Positions 16,623 to 25,171 of a DNA stretch of 64,000 bases are shown here, piece by piece. Position 1 is the first letter of the stretch; every line of letters begins with the position of its first letter. A model generated the notes under the pieces. It saw only the letters and a program-made list of their open reading frames with translations, searched no databases and was not told the DNA's origin. Origin of the DNA: Prevotella sp. (lineage in GTDB: Bacteria; Bacteroidota; Bacteroidia; Bacteroidales; Bacteroidaceae). Where the stretch lies: NCBI GenBank assembly GCA_016291085.1, contig JAEEVW010000015.1, positions 1 through 64,000 on the forward strand, written 5' to 3'. The translations under genes were made by a program, and so were the position numbers.

Positions 16623-18805
16623 TATTTTCCGTGTTCGTTTTCTGTAGCAGTCAGACCTAATTGTGATATGCGATAGACAAAATTGTTGAACCTTGTGTAA
16701 GGCGGCAATTGACCCACAAACTCTTCCACTGCATAGCGGCTGGCTTCGGTGAGATACATAAAGAGTGAATCCTTGTGGCTCTCGTCCAACATCGATTGAA
16801 CTTCTTTGAGTGCCTTTTGGTCAACATCTTTCCAGGTACGATTGGCACGGGTTACCATCATATTCACGGTGCCCATATTGAGCAGAGCAGGCGAGATGGA
16901 GTTCTCGTTTAGATTTGGATATTCAATAATAGCAATCTCATCGGGCAGAATATCTGGGCATAAGTCCTTAATTCCTTTGGCCAAGATAAAGCGGCTGTCT
17001 TCTGCCAAGAAGTCCTCATCGTAGGTGAGACGGCGGACCTGTAAGCCAATGGATATCCAATAATTTTCCAATTCCTGAGCTAGGTAGCTCTTGCCATTGC
17101 CTGAGTCGGTAGATATCAGATTGAGTACATTCTGCTGGCCTTCCTGGAAATGGGGGAGGAGGGCCTTGCTGAGCTGTTTCATCGCCATGTCACCAATTGT
17201 CTTGTTGAATCGGCGGTAGCGTAGATTGCTTTCCTTGGGATAACAGCCCATGACTGGAACCTTCGTGATATGCTCGGAACGCATGCGGTCACGCAACGTA
17301 CGGTCGAGCAATTCGATGATGAAGAACCAAAGGGCTGTCAACATAAAGGTCAATAGGAAGGCACCTAATAAAATCATCATACGGTTAGTGGGCTGAGCAT
17401 TCAATGGGAACATGGGCGGATTCAATACGCGCAAAGCAGCCGTTGACATCTGCAAGTTACGCTGACGAAGACGGGCAGCATTGAGCGCTCTCAACATTTC
17501 CATATAGTTCCCCTCAATAAAGCCTATATGACGAGCCTTACGATCTAAGGTGGCGCCGATTGGAGCGTAGAAAAGATATTGGCGGTCCAAATTTTGCTTC
17601 ATAATATCCGTTGCAGTCATTTCTGCCTTAGTTTTTTCTAATATAAGCAATTGTTCTAACCACCTACTGAGCAAGCTGTTCGCTTTAACACCAGTTTCTG
17701 TACTATATGTAGAAGCTTCAATGTCTTTGGTCAATTCAGTAACACGTCCAGTCGCTGCTTGTAAATCTCGTTGTGCTTTTGCTAATTCTTCTTGGGACTC
17801 CGTATCACGACCACCGCCTTCACTACTCATTAAACGAAGGTTTGAAATGCGAGACTGAATACGAGAGATATCTTTAACCTGATTTGTAAATTCTTGATTG
17901 GCACGAATCACTTGAGCACGATTACCTAACTGACGTTCCAAATAATCTAATAATGCTTTTGATGTTGTATAATTCATCAACTGGTCGTTACGGAAATTCT
18001 GTTGTTGAGCTTCCAATCCTGTTAATGCTTTTGTTTGTTCGCCATAGTTAATAATCTTCTTGGATATGTTGTAGCGAATCAGATCATCTTCTGCGTTGGA
18101 CAAAATACGATAGAGACGAGCGACCTCTTTTTCAAAAAACTTAATCACATTGCTGGTTTCACCAAAGCGTAGTTGCTGATATTGACGGGCAAAAACCTCG
18201 TTGAGAATGTCCAATGTGTTATAAGCAATACCTGCATCATTGGCTGAATAACCGATATCAATAATATCAGTTCCGTTCATTTGTAGAACTTTTAGTTTGG
18301 CAGTTATATTGTCAATACCGAAATAGGGGTGATAATTTAATAAACCAAAGAGGAAATTGCCTTGGTTGGGCTTTTCGTACGCTTTTAAATTGGCATAGGT
18401 TTGAGATTCGTTGTTGTGATTAATCAACGCTTTTACATCAGCTGGCACCATAGCGCTTAACTGACGGAAATGTTCGGCTGAGATATAATTATTGTCTTTG
18501 TTGGCATTGCCATACATCATACAACGGCCAAACAAACGCAATGCCACTTCGTGAATGGTGTTGTCAGTAGTGATAATCAAAATCAAATTTTTGATATTCG
18601 TTTGGGAATTACCACCAGCCGTTCCTACGCCACCTTCCAAATTATAGGCCGTAATCATACCTGTATAAATGGTCGTGTTGGTGTCGTAGACACGCTCCAT
18701 GTGGCGAGTCATAAACCATGCCACAATCAAAGCGATCATCGGTAAAATGACCAAATACCAACGAATTTTGTATAAGAAACGGACGATGTATCTGAATAAA
18801 TCCAT
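16622..18805 (-). CDS. Wzc-like polysaccharide copolymerase with degenerate kinase domain
   Basis: A 727-residue inner-membrane protein. Helix 1 (~15-33) and helix 2 (~475-498) flank a large periplasmic Wzz/GNVR region with coiled-coil stretches. The C-terminal cytoplasmic domain keeps a P-loop (TDSGNGKSY, ~566-574). The usual Walker B Asp of BY-kinases is replaced (IAIIEYPN), and no tyrosine-rich tail is present. The domain therefore looks able to bind nucleotide but doubtful as a tyrosine kinase. It should set chain length with the adjacent polymerase and contact the outer-membrane component encoded next. Confidence 0.88.
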   Translation of the reverse strand: MDLFRYIVRFLYKIRWYLVILPMIALIVAWFMTRHMERVYDTNTTIYTGMITAYNLEGGVGTAGGNSQTNIKNLILIITTDNTIHEVALRLFGRCMMYGNANKDNNYISAEHFRQLSAMVPADVKALINHNNESQTYANLKAYEKPNQGNFLFGLLNYHPYFGIDNITAKLKVLQMNGTDIIDIGYSANDAGIAYNTLDILNEVFARQYQQLRFGETSNVIKFFEKEVARLYRILSNAEDDLIRYNISKKIINYGEQTKALTGLEAQQQNFRNDQLMNYTTSKALLDYLERQLGNRAQVIRANQEFTNQVKDISRIQSRISNLRLMSSEGGGRDTESQEELAKAQRDLQAATGRVTELTKDIEASTYSTETGVKANSLLSRWLEQLLILEKTKAEMTATDIMKQNLDRQYLFYAPIGATLDRKARHIGFIEGNYMEMLRALNAARLRQRNLQMSTAALRVLNPPMFPLNAQPTNRMMILLGAFLLTFMLTALWFFIIELLDRTLRDRMRSEHITKVPVMGCYPKESNLRYRRFNKTIGDMAMKQLSKALLPHFQEGQQNVLNLISTDSGNGKSYLAQELENYWISIGLQVRRLTYDEDFLAEDSRFILAKGIKDLCPDILPDEIAIIEYPNLNENSISPALLNMGTVNMMVTRANRTWKDVDQKALKEVQSMLDESHKDSLFMYLTEASRYAVEEFVGQLPPYTRFNNFVYRISQLGLTATENEHGK

Positions 18806-18825
18806 ATTGTTATGACTTTTGCGTT

Positions 18826-19818
18826 TTACTTATTCTTTTTTTCTGCTTTCTTAGCTAACTTTTCAGCCTTTTCCTGGGCTTTCTGTTCAGCTTTTTCCAT
18901 TTCAGCGTATCTTTTCTCTTCAGCAGCGGCCGTTTTGCGAATCTGCTTGTCAATTGCCTTGTTTTCCTTGCGAATCTGCTTCTCCGTCTTTTGATTGCCA
19001 CTATCCAAGGTGATTTCTGTAGTCGTATTGGTTAGGATTGGAGTATGAGATAATAACTCTAAAGTGATAATGTCGGTAGTTATTGCCGTTTGCATGTTTT
19101 GGTATGAACTTACAACTCCCAATTCATGCTCTTTAACCCATGCAAAACTTTCAATATCCATATTCCCTTGGTGAAAATCTTCCATATTCAAAGCACCAGC
19201 TCCTTGATAGATGGCGGCAGACTCACCAGCAGTTTTTAAGGTAACTAATTGATTGGTAATTTTAATAAACAGAGTAGCTATTTCTCTTTTTAAATCTTCA
19301 TAAGCTTGGTCTTTGTTATACATAGCCATGTCTGCTTCTATTCTTTTGCGCTTCACTGCAGCCGTCAAGTCCAGAATGTCTTCCAAGGGAACCGCCAAAT
19401 TAACTCCCACATTCCAATAGCTTTGCTCACTACCTTGATATTGTTGGAGGACTAAGTTATAAGAACTCGAGTTTTGTCCCCACATGTCGGTCTTACCATA
19501 GCTATAGCTAGCATGACCGTGTACATAAGAAAATATATGACGCTTCTGTTTGGCCACTTCAGCTACGGCTAATTCATGGGCTTTTTCCAAAGTGAGAATA
19601 CGAGGACTCTGTTTGGCATTCTCGAAAAGTACCGCCAACGGGGGGAGGTGAAAATTCGAGAAATTAATGGTGCTTTCCTCACTGGAGTCGAAGAAGCCAG
19701 CGCTGATTCCACTATTATTATATTGGGCTACAGCCATTAAAGGTAAAAAGGTGAAAAGGTAAAAAGGCAAAAACCTCTTTACGCACCTGGTTACCATGTG
19801 ATTGACATTGATTTTCAT
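18826..19818 (-). CDS. TolC-like outer-membrane protein, short, with Lys/Ala/Glu-rich tail
   Basis: A 330-residue protein. Residues 1-32 form a signal peptide ending AVAQ; the hydrophobic core FLPFYLFTFLPL is spelled by an 8-bp tandem repeat. The middle (TLEKAHELAVAEVAKQKRHIF, then LNLAVPLEDILDLTAAVKRKRIEAD, then helices) resembles one half of an outer-membrane efflux (OEP/TolC) unit, whose full proteins are 420-480 residues. From ~275 it becomes charged KTEKQIRKENKAIDKQIRK, probably a coiled coil. Its position between the Wzc-like and initiating transferase genes suggests a role in export across the outer membrane in place of a classical Wza. No Wza/OPX gene is seen. Confidence 0.65.
   Translation of the reverse strand: MKINVNHMVTRCVKRFLPFYLFTFLPLMAVAQYNNSGISAGFFDSSEESTINFSNFHLPPLAVLFENAKQSPRILTLEKAHELAVAEVAKQKRHIFSYVHGHASYSYGKTDMWGQNSSSYNLVLQQYQGSEQSYWNVGVNLAVPLEDILDLTAAVKRKRIEADMAMYNKDQAYEDLKREIATLFIKITNQLVTLKTAGESAAIYQGAGALNMEDFHQGNMDIESFAWVKEHELGVVSSYQNMQTAITTDIITLELLSHTPILTNTTTEITLDSGNQKTEKQIRKENKAIDKQIRKTAAAEEKRYAEMEKAEQKAQEKAEKLAKKAEKKNK
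19741..19772. repeat. Octamer array in a signal-peptide-coding segment
   Basis: Four 8-bp units (AGGTAAAA, AGGTGAAA, AGGTAAAA, AGGCAAAA) code, on the minus strand, for the hydrophobic core of the TolC-like protein's signal peptide. Confidence 0.8.
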
Positions 19819-19841
19819 ACTTTCCTTTTTTCTATCCTTTC

Positions 19842-21050
19842 TTATACGTTTTCTTTCTGAATAAATGCAGTGAGTGTGCGGAAGATAATCTTCATGTCGA
19901 GGGCGAAATTGTAAGTCTGGCCATAACGGATGTCCAGTTGTTTGCGCTCCTCGGCACTCATCATGCCACCCTTGCCGCGCTCTTCGACCTGCCAGAGACC
20001 TGTCAAGCCGGCGGGAGCCATGAAACGGTCGATATTGGCATCGGCAGTGAGCTTCTCGGCCTCGTAGAGTGGGAGAGGACGGTTGCCGACAATCGACATG
20101 TCGCCTTTGAGGATGTTGAAGAGCTGAGGAAGCTCGTCGATGCTGTATTTGCGGATGAACTGACCCACCTTTGTGATACGCGGGTCGTTCTCGATCTTGA
20201 CAAAGGCGTTGTTGATGTCTTCCTCTTTCTTCTTGGTATAGTCGCTTTCGGCCATCACGAAGTCATCGCCGACGAGCATGATCTCGTCGTCGTCGATCAT
20301 CATGATAGACTCCATGCCCATGTCGAGCATGTCTTGCTCGGCCTCTTCGCCCAACGGTGCCGTCACTGTAGTCTTATGCTCCTCCGGCTCTTCCTCGTGC
20401 TCCGCATACTGGTTATGCTCCTTGCTCAACTCCTTCAGGCGGTCCTCAGCATCGATATACATGCTGCGGAACTTCAGGAAGTCGAAGATGGTGTAGTTGG
20501 TACCCACACGCTTGGACTTAAAGAGTACGGGACCCGGACTTTCCAGACGGATGGCAATAGCCGTAATGATAAAGATGGGCGAGAGCAGGATGATGGCCAG
20601 ACCAGAGAAGACAATGTCGAACAGGCGCTTCCAAACGGGAATCTTGAATTTCAAGATATGGTACTTGGGGGCCTGGTCGTCGAAAAGGACGTTCTCGCGG
20701 TCGGAGATAAACTGAATCTTCTTGTTCAGCTCCGTGACAGATGCCTCGGCCACAATGGTGTCGTTGATGCCACACTGCATGTAAAGCTTGCGTTCCTCTT
20801 CCGACATATTGTTGGTGATGAGGATGATGTAGACATTATGACACTTCTTGCGCAGATAGGTGATGGCTGTGATGTCCTCGCTACGCACATTCCGTTCGAA
20901 GAAGACGATGAAATGCTCGTTAGAGACGTGCGGGGTACATATCTGAGCGGCATCCTTGTAGGTCGTGGTCATTCGGACCAGCTGACCTGGGATGTACCGC
21001 AGACGTTCTTGGGTCTTCGGATTGTTGCCTAAATATACAACACCTATCAT
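19842..21050 (-). CDS. Initiating phosphoglycosyl transferase fused to a receiver-like N-domain
   Basis: A 402-residue protein. Residues ~1-120 look like a receiver fold without the acidic pocket and phospho-Asp. From ~138 comes a monotopic phosphoglycosyl transferase: basic stretch and re-entrant helix (KRLFDIVFSGLAIILLSPIF), LESPGPVLFKSKRVG, KFRSM, then the catalytic Asp-Glu in SIDELPQLFN and the GNRPLP and PAGLTGLWQVE blocks. Between KFRSM and DELPQ is an insertion of about 80 residues, very acidic and Met-rich. The enzyme loads the first sugar phosphate onto undecaprenyl phosphate. It is the second gene of the operon, directly after a lone receiver. Confidence 0.9.
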   Translation of the reverse strand: MIGVVYLGNNPKTQERLRYIPGQLVRMTTTYKDAAQICTPHVSNEHFIVFFERNVRSEDITAITYLRKKCHNVYIILITNNMSEEERKLYMQCGINDTIVAEASVTELNKKIQFISDRENVLFDDQAPKYHILKFKIPVWKRLFDIVFSGLAIILLSPIFIITAIAIRLESPGPVLFKSKRVGTNYTIFDFLKFRSMYIDAEDRLKELSKEHNQYAEHEEEPEEHKTTVTAPLGEEAEQDMLDMGMESIMMIDDDEIMLVGDDFVMAESDYTKKKEEDINNAFVKIENDPRITKVGQFIRKYSIDELPQLFNILKGDMSIVGNRPLPLYEAEKLTADANIDRFMAPAGLTGLWQVEERGKGGMMSAEERKQLDIRYGQTYNFALDMKIIFRTLTAFIQKENV

Positions 21051-21078
21051 ATAATATAATAATGTATAATACTATATA

Positions 21079-21447
21079 TTAATTAGGAAGGATTTTCTTG
21101 ACGCGAATCTTCAGCTCCATCGGATTGAAGGGCTTGACAATGTAGTCCTCGGCACCGATTTCCAACAAACGGATGCGCTCGCTGGTGGAGTCTTCGCTGG
21201 ACAGCATGATTACGGGAATGTGGCGGAACAGCTCGTTCTGCTTGATCCACTCCAGAAAATCGTCACCACGCATGCCCGGCATACGGATGTCGGAAATGAT
21301 GAGATCTGGGGTGTTGCCAGCCTGAAGCCACTTGACTCCCTGTAGTCCGTCGGGAAGCCACTGAACGTCATAATCACTCATCAAATAAATCGAGAGCACC
21401 TTGGCGATGGTCTCTTTGTCATCAAGTATTAGTATCTTCTTTTTCAT
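21079..21447 (-). CDS. Stand-alone response-regulator receiver protein
   Basis: A 122-residue receiver domain with no output domain. The acidic pocket D9-D10, phospho-acceptor D53 (IISDIRMPG), switch Ser (MLSSED) and K105 (IVKPF) are all present, so it should be phosphorylatable. It is the first gene of the polysaccharide run, 28 bp before the phosphoglycosyl transferase with the receiver-like domain, and no histidine kinase is near. Control of the biosynthetic machinery by protein contact, rather than of transcription, is an inference. Confidence 0.92.
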   Translation of the reverse strand: MKKKILILDDKETIAKVLSIYLMSDYDVQWLPDGLQGVKWLQAGNTPDLIISDIRMPGMRGDDFLEWIKQNELFRHIPVIMLSSEDSTSERIRLLEIGAEDYIVKPFNPMELKIRVKKILPN

Positions 21448-21493
21448 ATATGAAATAATTCTTTAGCCAATAGAATTGTCACACTTTTCGTTG

Positions 21494-21501
21494 CAAAGGT
21501 A
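21494..21501 (-). promoter_or_regulatory. Promoter of the polysaccharide operon (-7 element)
   Basis: On the minus strand TACCTTTG followed by CA matches the TAnnTTTG element, 46 bp before the receiver gene start. ATTG 22 bp upstream is a weak -33 candidate. The 21448-21634 gap is very AT-rich and also holds the start region of xylB, for which I see no convincing promoter. Confidence 0.65.
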
Positions 21502-21634
21502 AAAAAATATTTTTAATTGTAGTCAATAAATGATAAAAAAATGATGAAAAAGTGCAAAAAACTTGTTTTTTAAAAGTATTTTAGGGAATTTTGTAGAGTA
21601 AAACGTATTAATATTAGATATAACTCTTCAAATT

Positions 21635-23122
21635 ATGGCAAACAGATATCTATTAGGATTCGATGTCGGTAGCTCTTCAGTGAAGGCATCATTGGTTAAT
21701 GCCGATAGTGGCAAGTGTGTGGCAACAGCGTTCTTCCCCGAGAAGGAGGCTCCGATTACGGCTGTTAAGGCCGGATGGGCTGAGCAGGACCCGCAGATGT
21801 GGTGGGACAATGCGAAGCTGAGTCTTCAGAAAATCATGAAGGAGGCTGGAGCCACCGGTGAGGAAATCAAGGCCATCGGTATCTCTTATCAGATGCATGG
21901 TCTGGTGTGTGTAGATAAAAACCTGAAGGCGCTGCGCCCGTCGATTATCTGGTGCGACTCACGTGCCGTACCCTATGGCGAGAAGGCCTTTAAGGAGCTG
22001 GGCGGTGACCTGTGTCTGAGTCATCTGCTGAACTCACCGGGTAACTTCACGGCAGCCAAACTGGCCTGGGTGAAGGAGAACGAACCTGAGCTGTACAGCA
22101 AAATCTATAAGATTATGTTGCCGGGCGACTATATCGCCATGCGACTGAGCGGAGTGGCCAACACCACCGTCAGCGGTCTGTCGGAGGGTATGTTCTGGGA
22201 TTTCAAGAATAACCAGGTGGCTGACTTCCTGATGAAGTACTATGGCTTTGACGCTTCGCTAATCGCTGATATCGTTCCCACCTTCGCCGAACAGAGTGTG
22301 GTGAGTGCCGAGGCTGCTGCTGAATTGGGACTGAAGGCAGGAACGCCGATTACCTATCGTGGCGGTGACCAGCCGAACAATGCCCTGTCGCTGAACGTGC
22401 TGAATCCCGGTGAAATTGCCGCCACAGCCGGTACATCGGGTGTCGTCTATGGTGTGCTGGGTGATGTGAACTACGATCCGAAGAGTCGTGTGAACACCTT
22501 TGCCCACGTGAACCATACTGCCGACCAGACCCGTCTGGGTGTGTTGCTGTGTATCAATGGTACGGGAATTCTGAATGCATGGACACATCGTAACATCACT
22601 CCGGAGATAGGCTATGCCGAGATGAACGACTTGGCAGCAACGGCTCCTATCGGCAGCGAGGGCGTGACGGTGATTCCGTTCGGTAACGGTGCTGAGCGTG
22701 TGTTGGAGAACCGCGAGATTGGTTGCTCGATTAACGGCGTGAACTTCAACAAGCACTCGAAGGCTCATCTGGTGCGTGCAGCCCAGGAGGGTATCGTATT
22801 CTCGTTCTGCTATGGTATGGAAATCATGCAGCAGATGGGTATGGACATCCAGAAGATCCATGCCGGCAAGGCCAATATGTTCCTGAGTCCGCTGTTCCGC
22901 GACACACTGGCTGGCGTGAGCGGTGCTACCATCGAACTGTATGACACCGACGGTTCTGTAGGTGCTGCCAAGGGTGCTGGTATCGGCGCTGGCATCTACA
23001 AGAATGCCGACGAGGCCTTCGCTTCGCTGGAGAAGTTGCAGGTGATAGAACCTAAGGCTGCCGACCGTGCGGCTTATGCTGAAGCATATGCCCGTTGGAA
23101 GGAGGTACTTCTGAAGAAGTAG
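21635..23122 (+). CDS. xylB: Xylulokinase (FGGY family)
   Basis: A 495-residue sugar kinase. It opens YLLGFDVGSSSVKASLVN (ATP/phosphate 1 loop), continues with ISYQMHGLVCVD and WCDSR (substrate region), and has the FGGY_C phosphate-2 and adenosine segments (ATAGTSGVVYG, and GSVGAAKGAGIGAG near the end). It phosphorylates D-xylulose for the pentose phosphate pathway. The length is normal. No xylA or xylose transporter lies next to it; both neighbours are anabolic clusters on the other strand. Another FGGY substrate cannot be excluded. Confidence 0.9.
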   Translation: MANRYLLGFDVGSSSVKASLVNADSGKCVATAFFPEKEAPITAVKAGWAEQDPQMWWDNAKLSLQKIMKEAGATGEEIKAIGISYQMHGLVCVDKNLKALRPSIIWCDSRAVPYGEKAFKELGGDLCLSHLLNSPGNFTAAKLAWVKENEPELYSKIYKIMLPGDYIAMRLSGVANTTVSGLSEGMFWDFKNNQVADFLMKYYGFDASLIADIVPTFAEQSVVSAEAAAELGLKAGTPITYRGGDQPNNALSLNVLNPGEIAATAGTSGVVYGVLGDVNYDPKSRVNTFAHVNHTADQTRLGVLLCINGTGILNAWTHRNITPEIGYAEMNDLAATAPIGSEGVTVIPFGNGAERVLENREIGCSINGVNFNKHSKAHLVRAAQEGIVFSFCYGMEIMQQMGMDIQKIHAGKANMFLSPLFRDTLAGVSGATIELYDTDGSVGAAKGAGIGAGIYKNADEAFASLEKLQVIEPKAADRAAYAEAYARWKEVLLKK

Positions 23123-23155
23123 TTAAGGAGTTAACGGAGTTAGCGAAGTTAAAGA
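23121..23155. repeat. Array of ~9-bp units AGTTAxxGx after xylB
   Basis: AGTTAAGG, AGTTAACGG, AGTTAGCGA and AGTTAAAGA follow one another from the xylB stop codon. Degenerate member of the window-wide 7-9 bp array class. Confidence 0.7.
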
Positions 23156-23163
23156 AGATAGAC

Positions 23164-23199
23164 AATCGGGGCGGATTCAAATCCGTCCCGATTATTTGT
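23164..23199 (+). terminator. Terminator between xylB and buk (convergent)
   Basis: A 13-bp stem (23164-23176 with 23181-23193, one G-T pair) with a 4-nt loop is followed by ATTTGTTT on the plus strand. It ends xylB and abuts the buk stop. Confidence 0.85.
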
Positions 23200-24300
23200 T
23201 TAGTCATAAATTTTGGCTTCGCGGCGCCCGGTCAATACGGCCAGGGCGTTGAGTGCCAGGGCTTCCATTTCGTCTTCACCAGCAAAGGTGTAGACGGGAG
23301 CCAGGAAACCGACTCGTCGACGCAGTTCACTGATGATATACTCTGAATGGGCCATGCCGCCCGTAAAGAGAATGGCGTCGATGTTGCCGCAGAGTACGGC
23401 AGCCTCGGCAGCGACATTCTTGGCGACATGATAAATCATAGCATCGATAATGAGTTTGGCATGTTCATCACCATTTTTGATGCGTTTCTGAATCTCGCGC
23501 AAGTCGTTGGTGCCCAGATGGGCATTCAGTCCGGCCTTACCGGCAATACGTTTCAGCAATTGTTTCTCGTTGTATTTGCCGCTGAAACAGAGACGAATCA
23601 AGTCCGCAGCAGGCAGAGAACCGGCACGTTCGGGTGAGAACGGACCTTCGCCGTCCAATGCGTTATTGGCATCGATGGCCTTGCCATGTTCGTGGGCTGC
23701 CACACTGATGCCACCGCCCAGGTGACAGATAATCAGGTTCAAGTCTTCGTACTCCTTACCGATGCCTCGGGCAAAGCGACGGGCAATGGCGCGCTGGTTC
23801 AAGGCGTGCCAGATGCAGATACGAGGCATGAGCGGCGAACCGCTGATGCGAGCCAGGGGAGACAGTTCGTCGACGACGCCCGGATCGGCAATGAACGAGC
23901 GGCATCGTGGCGTTTCGCCATTGGCGTTGGGCTGCTGACGATTGATTTCCTCGGCTATCTCATAGGCTATCAGACAACCTAGGTTGCAGGCGTGGTTATG
24001 CATCACACAGCCATGTAGGGTGTCGTCGAGCATGCGTCGGTTAATTTCATAAACACCACCGCTGATGGGTTTGACCAGGCCACCGCGTCCGATGACAGCA
24101 TCGAAGTCGAGCGGAATGTCGGCAGCGTGTAGCTCGTCGATGACTAACTGGCGGCGCAGGTCCTGCTGTTCGATGACGTCACTGAAACCAGCCAGCTCTT
24201 CCGGCGTATGGGTGATGTTACGAAGCAAAATGGGCGTCTCGTCTTCGTAGACGGCCATTTTGGTAGAGGTAGAACCGGGATTGATGACAAGAATTTTCAT
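23200..24300 (-). CDS. buk: Butyrate kinase
   Basis: A 366-residue ASKHA kinase starting MKILVINPGSTSTKMAVYED, with the phosphate loop (NPGSTSTK), VIGRGG, the LGGGISVAAH loop and the ILFTGGMAHSE adenosine motif. It converts butyryl phosphate plus ADP to butyrate and ATP, or the reverse. The start at 24300 is chosen because it gives the family N-terminus and overlaps the ptb stop codon; a longer upstream frame lies inside ptb. It follows ptb in the same transcription unit. A branched-chain acyl substrate is possible. Confidence 0.93.
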   Translation of the reverse strand: MKILVINPGSTSTKMAVYEDETPILLRNITHTPEELAGFSDVIEQQDLRRQLVIDELHAADIPLDFDAVIGRGGLVKPISGGVYEINRRMLDDTLHGCVMHNHACNLGCLIAYEIAEEINRQQPNANGETPRCRSFIADPGVVDELSPLARISGSPLMPRICIWHALNQRAIARRFARGIGKEYEDLNLIICHLGGGISVAAHEHGKAIDANNALDGEGPFSPERAGSLPAADLIRLCFSGKYNEKQLLKRIAGKAGLNAHLGTNDLREIQKRIKNGDEHAKLIIDAMIYHVAKNVAAEAAVLCGNIDAILFTGGMAHSEYIISELRRRVGFLAPVYTFAGEDEMEALALNALAVLTGRREAKIYD

Positions 24301-25133
24301 ATAGCTGCCAAAGCAAGTGAGTAATACTTCGAGTCGGGGCTGTCGGCACGCGACGGAAGCACGCAACAGCACTGGGTTCCCTGTAGCACACCGGCAGTCT
24401 TGGCATAGCCGAAGAGCGTAATGGTCTTATAAAACACGTTGCCAGCCACGATGTCGGGGAAGATCAGCGCGTCGGCCTGACCGTCGATGACGCTCTTGAT
24501 GCCCTTCTCTCGCAGGGAGACGCTGTCGAGCGATGTCTTCAGGTCGAGGGGACCATCGATGATGCAGCGTCCGAACTTACCTGTCTGTGCCTCGGCAATG
24601 ATGTCGAGGTAGTCGGCGGTATAGGGGAATGCCTTGGCACTGACCTTCTCAGCACAGTGGATGAGTGAGATGCGGGGTTCCTCAATGCCAAGAGCATGAC
24701 ACACATAGTTCATGTAGTGAATCTGCTGGCGCCGTTGGGCGGACGTTGGTACGGGGATAACGGCGGCATCGGTAAAGAACAGCAGTTTCTCGTACTTGGG
24801 AATTTCGGCCATAGCCACATGGGTCAGTACATGGCCGGGACGGAGGATGCCCTTCTCCTTGTCCAGAATGGCACGCAGAATGACATCGGTATTGATGAGA
24901 CCCTTCATCAGGATGTCTGCTTCGCCATTCTTACACAGCGCTACAGCCCGGCGGGCGCATTCATCCTTGTCGTCGCCATCAACGTAGATGGGTTCGATGA
25001 ATCCCATCTCCTTGCCTTTTTCTACTGCATAGCGGGTACTGGCATCGTTGGCACATACCACAGCTACACGTTTACGGTCGCCCCGCTCCTGCAGGAAAAC
25101 GATCATGTCGTTCAGTGTTCTAATAGATTGCAT
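24297..25133 (-). CDS. ptb: Phosphate butyryltransferase
   Basis: A 278-residue PTA_PTB-family enzyme with KRVAVVCANDASTRYAV, the ILMKGLINTDVILRAIL substrate block, a VIDGQADALIFPDIVAGNVFYK block and a final segment with the DSPDSK motif. It makes butyryl phosphate from butyryl-CoA and phosphate and is coupled to buk by a stop/start overlap. Ptb and Buk together give substrate-level ATP from acyl-CoA. The pair follows fcl on the same strand with 38 bp between, so it may be co-transcribed with GDP-fucose genes. Confidence 0.92.
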   Translation of the reverse strand: MQSIRTLNDMIVFLQERGDRKRVAVVCANDASTRYAVEKGKEMGFIEPIYVDGDDKDECARRAVALCKNGEADILMKGLINTDVILRAILDKEKGILRPGHVLTHVAMAEIPKYEKLLFFTDAAVIPVPTSAQRRQQIHYMNYVCHALGIEEPRISLIHCAEKVSAKAFPYTADYLDIIAEAQTGKFGRCIIDGPLDLKTSLDSVSLREKGIKSVIDGQADALIFPDIVAGNVFYKTITLFGYAKTAGVLQGTQCCCVLPSRADSPDSKYYSLALAAI

Positions 25134-25138
25134 AGTAG

Positions 25139-25169
25139 AAGTTTAAAAGTTTCAAGTTTTCAAGTTTAA
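25139..25169. repeat. Array AAGTTTAA / AAGTTTC between fcl and ptb
   Basis: Four 7-8 bp units (AAGTTTAA, AAGTTTC, AAGTTTTC, AAGTTTAA) fill the gap between the fcl stop and ptb start. Confidence 0.75.
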
Positions 25170-25171
25170 AG

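Noticed and set aside
19938..21032. 364-codon plus-strand frame opposite the sugar transferase
   Set aside because: The minus strand has clear catalytic motifs; this frame is a His/Val/Leu-rich antisense shadow.
24301..24372. Longer butyrate kinase start
   Set aside because: It lies inside ptb and precedes the family's MKILVINPGS N-terminus.
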